Assembly (NCBI GenBank): GCA_007280825.1
Contig: QYQI01000116.1
Location: 1 to 9,417 of the forward strand
Reading direction: 5' to 3'
From: Ignavibacteriales bacterium
GTDB lineage: Bacteria; Bacteroidota; Ignavibacteria; Ignavibacteriales; Melioribacteraceae
Length of the DNA stretch: 9,417 nt
Each line of letters begins with the position of its first letter. The stretch's first letter is position 1. Positions 7,533 to 9,417 of this stretch are shown in pieces. Made by a program: the position numbers and the translations under genes. Under the pieces are notes generated by a model. That model was not told the DNA's origin and did not search any database. It worked only from the letters and a program-made list of their open reading frames with translations.

Positions 7533-7537
7533 CCCCC
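7533..7537 (-). promoter_or_regulatory. G-run ribosome binding site candidate for the TTG start of the DUF5916 gene
   Basis: On the minus strand GGGGG precedes the TTG start by four bases (CAAA). It can pair partly with the CCUCC end of 16S rRNA. The spacing is short, but the site supports translation starting at the TTG, because no ATG is available near the signal peptide. Confidence 0.35.
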
Positions 7538-7542
7538 AACTT

Positions 7543-7589
7543 TATTCTAAAGAGAATACATTTTTAATAATTAAATGAGCGGGTATTCT
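7543..7589. promoter_or_regulatory. TATTCT/AGAATA inverted repeats in the divergent DUF5916-lpd region
   Basis: TATTCT (7543-7548) and AGAATA (7553-7558) form a perfect 6-bp inverted repeat around AAAG. A third half-site, GTATTCT, lies at 7583-7589 and mirrors AGAATAC at 7553-7559. The cluster lies 15-61 bases upstream of the DUF5916 start, within the 209-base divergent gap that must also hold the lpd promoter. It could be an operator, but AT-rich DNA produces such matches by chance. A further weak inverted repeat, TAGCAA (7604-7609) with TTGCTA (7619-7624), lies on the lpd side. No convincing promoter boxes were identified. Confidence 0.3.
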
Positions 7590-7737
7590 TAAATGAATTT
7601 TTATAGCAATTCTTACTTTTGCTAAAATAATAACAATAATAGTAAATCCAAAATTTTCTTAGTTGATAATTCGTCACAAAATTATTTCATGTCTTTTTTC
7701 TTATTTTACTCACATAAAAATTAACTGATTGGTATAA

Positions 7738-9159
7738 ATGATGTCAACTAAAACACAATTAGCAATAATCGGAGGGGGACCGGGCGGTTACGCTGCTGCA
7801 TTTCTTGCGGCTGATCTTGGTATGCAAGTTACATTGACAGATATGAAAAAAAATCCCGGCGGTGTTTGCACGTGGGAAGGTTGTATCCCTTCAAAAGCGT
7901 TACTTCATATTTCTAAATTGATAACTGAAGCTGAAGATGCAAAAAAATGGGGAGTTGAATTTGGTGAGCCGAAAATTGATTTAAATAAACTCAGAGATTT
8001 TAAAAATGGCATTGTAAATAAACTTACCGGCGGGTTAGGACAAGTTGCAAAACTTCGCAAAGTAAATTTCATTCAGGGAAAAGCATCGTTTGTAAATTCT
8101 AATACTCTTCTTATAAATAAATCTGATGGCACAACCGAAGAGATAGTTTTTGAAAAAGCGATTATTGCAACCGGATCAACTCCAGCAAAAGTACCGGGAC
8201 TTTCAATTGAATCACTACGTGTGATGGATTCAACATCAGCGCTTGAGTTGAATGATATTCCTAAACGATTACTAGTGATTGGCGGCGGATATATTGGTTT
8301 GGAGCTGAGTACAGTTTATGCCGCACTTGGGAGTAAAGTTACTATTGTAGAAATGTTACCTGGAATTTTGCCCGGTGCTGATCGTGATCTTGTGGCTGTT
8401 TTGGAAAAACGTGTTAAAGCAATGATGCAAAATATTTTTGTAGAAACTAAAGTTGTTGAACTGAAAGAGACAAAAGAAGGAATTCAAGTTAAGCTGGAAG
8501 GAAAAAATGTAACAGAGCCGGTACAAACTTTTGATAAAGTTTTGATATCGGTTGGACGTAAACCAATAACAAATGGATTAGGTTTAGAAAAGACAAAAGT
8601 AAAGATTAATGATAAAGGATTTATCACAGTTGATAAAACATTAAGAACGGATGATCAAAATATTTATGCGATCGGGGATGTTGTTGGTAATCCGATGTTG
8701 GCACATAAAGCATCCGCCGAAGGAAAAGTTGCTGTTGAAGCAATACTCGGTCATAAAATTGTGTTCGAACCAAATGCAATTCCAGCTGTTGTGTTTACCG
8801 ACCCTGAGCTTGCATGGACAGGATTAAGCGAAACAGAAGCAAGAGAAAAAGGAATTAAAGTTGAAGTCGCAAAATTTCCTTGGGGTGCCAGCGGACGTGC
8901 TACTACATTGGATCGGAATGACGGAATGACTAAGTTAATAATTGAACCAGAGACGGAAAGAATTCTTGGAGTTGGAATTGTTGGAGTTGGCGCAGGAGAT
9001 ATGATAGCTGAAGGAACATTAGCAATTGAAATGGGAGCAGTTGTAAAAGATTTAGAATTAACGATTCATCCTCATCCGACTTTATCTGAAACGATGATGG
9101 CTGCGGCAGAAGTTTTTTACGGACGAGCTACGGATATGTATCGTCCAAAAAGAAAATGA
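7738..9159 (+). CDS. lpd: Dihydrolipoamide dehydrogenase, E3 of the pyruvate dehydrogenase complex
   Basis: This 473-residue flavoprotein reoxidises the dihydrolipoyl group of E2 and passes electrons through FAD to NAD+. The FAD-binding motif GGGPGGYAAAFLAADLG starts at residue 12. The redox-active disulfide is C44-C49 in GGVCTWEGCIPSK. The NAD-binding motif VIGGGYIGLE begins at residue 180. A second FAD contact is YAIGDVVG. The dimer-interface motif HPHPTLSE holds the catalytic pair H446 and E451. ASGRATTLDRNDGMTK and the following segment resemble the E. coli Lpd, which fits service with an AceE-type E1. Two ATG codons are adjacent (7738 and 7741) and no strong ribosome binding site separates them, so the start may be the second. 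The gene is transcribed away from the DUF5916 unit and lies 3.1 kb downstream of aceF. It may also serve the 2-oxoglutarate or glycine cleavage complexes. Confidence 0.95.
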   Translation: MMSTKTQLAIIGGGPGGYAAAFLAADLGMQVTLTDMKKNPGGVCTWEGCIPSKALLHISKLITEAEDAKKWGVEFGEPKIDLNKLRDFKNGIVNKLTGGLGQVAKLRKVNFIQGKASFVNSNTLLINKSDGTTEEIVFEKAIIATGSTPAKVPGLSIESLRVMDSTSALELNDIPKRLLVIGGGYIGLELSTVYAALGSKVTIVEMLPGILPGADRDLVAVLEKRVKAMMQNIFVETKVVELKETKEGIQVKLEGKNVTEPVQTFDKVLISVGRKPITNGLGLEKTKVKINDKGFITVDKTLRTDDQNIYAIGDVVGNPMLAHKASAEGKVAVEAILGHKIVFEPNAIPAVVFTDPELAWTGLSETEAREKGIKVEVAKFPWGASGRATTLDRNDGMTKLIIEPETERILGVGIVGVGAGDMIAEGTLAIEMGAVVKDLELTIHPHPTLSETMMAAAEVFYGRATDMYRPKRK

Positions 9160-9176
9160 CATGTTAACATGTCATT
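9155..9176. repeat. Perfect 22-bp palindrome overlapping the lpd stop codon
   Basis: The arm AATGACATGTT (9155-9165) is followed without spacer by its exact reverse complement (9166-9176). The lpd stop TGA (9157-9159) lies inside it. As RNA it would form a stem close to the stop codon. No T-tract follows, so it is not a standard terminator. The right arm merges into the next dispersed repeat element. Confidence 0.75.
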
Positions 9177-9225
9177 CTGAAAAAGTCCCGAATATTTTTA
9201 TCTGGACGACGAAGAATCTCAAAGT
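9171..9225. repeat. Dispersed repeat element downstream of lpd (GTCATTCTGA ... GAAGAATCTC type)
   Basis: The segment begins GTCATTCTGA (9171-9180) and ends GAAGAATCTC (9211-9220). ATTCT (9174-9178) and AGAAT (9213-9217) are inverted, and GTCC (9185-9188) with GGAC (9204-9207) form an inner pair. The CCCGAAT word (9187-9193) also occurs in the aceE-aceF element (3119-3125). This arrangement matches a widespread class of short intergenic repeats with GTCATTCTGA and GAAGAATCT ends, as remembered from other genomes. It fills most of the gap between lpd and the next gene. Confidence 0.55.
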
Positions 9226-9242
9226 GATAAAATAAAAATAAA

Positions 9243-9417
9243 TTGAAAAAGCATTACTTGAAAACAAAAATATTCCTCTCAGTTCTTTTTTTAATTACAC
9301 TCCGTCTAACAGCTCAAAACTACAATTGGGTTAGGCATGATTCACTCGTTAAATCCGGAGTGAATCAAATTTACGGTATCGAATTCGATAAAGCAGAAAA
9401 GACTTTCGATGTTGTAA
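9243..9417 (+). CDS. Secreted protein of unknown function, N-terminal fragment
   Basis: An open frame starts with TTG at 9243 and runs off the window after 58 codons. It begins with Lys-Lys, followed by a hydrophobic stretch (IFLSVLFLITL, residues 10-20) and a likely signal peptidase site after LTAQ (residues 22-25). The mature part starts NYNWVRHDSLV and shows no family I recognise. An in-frame TAA at 9228-9230 excludes a start further upstream; a second TTG at 9258 is an alternative. The layout of the signal peptide resembles that of the DUF5916 protein, which also uses TTG. No clear ribosome binding site is present. Confidence 0.65.
   Translation, partial: MKKHYLKTKIFLSVLFLITLRLTAQNYNWVRHDSLVKSGVNQIYGIEFDKAEKTFDVV

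Noticed and set aside
1..9417. tRNA, rRNA, riboswitch, insertion sequence or phage genes
   Set aside because: No cloverleaf, conserved rRNA stretch, known aptamer core, transposase or integrase reading frame was seen on either strand.

Overview
The window comes from an AT-rich bacterial chromosome, most likely the Ignavibacteria/Bacteroidota-Chlorobi group. This is inferred, not proven. The hints are a DUF5916 outer-membrane protein, secreted proteins with TTG starts, signal peptides ending in T-A-Q, and degenerate dispersed repeats in the gaps between genes. No rRNA gene was present for a taxonomic call.

Layout: positions 1-252 hold the C-terminal end of a cation diffusion facilitator (CDF) metal transporter. 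A 166-base gap with an imperfect palindrome leads to aceE (419-3097), the homodimeric-type E1 of pyruvate dehydrogenase. A 109-base gap filled by a dispersed palindromic repeat separates it from aceF (3207-4625), a dihydrolipoamide acetyltransferase with a single lipoyl domain. On the opposite strand lies a two-gene unit: a DUF5916/CBM9-like outer-membrane protein (7528-5351) and, 12 bases further on, a Rossmann-fold atypical SDR protein (5338-4679). The SDR gene converges on aceF. Divergent from the unit is lpd (7738-9159), the E3 dihydrolipoamide dehydrogenase. The last 175 bases begin a new secreted protein that runs off the window.

Together E1, E2 and E3 form a complete pyruvate dehydrogenase complex (pyruvate + CoA + NAD+ to acetyl-CoA + CO2 + NADH). 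The key catalytic residues of all three are present. The E1 aligns closely, from memory, with the E. coli AceE. The envelope/SDR pair between aceF and lpd has no obvious metabolic link to the complex and splits the cluster into two transcription units.

No new defence, mobile or biosynthetic system was found. The most unusual structure is in the aceF linker: it is encoded by several different degenerate heptanucleotide repeat tracts plus a small hairpin, the kind of sequence normally found between genes. Related palindromic repeat elements sit in three of the intergenic gaps, and a perfect 22-bp palindrome overlaps the lpd stop codon.
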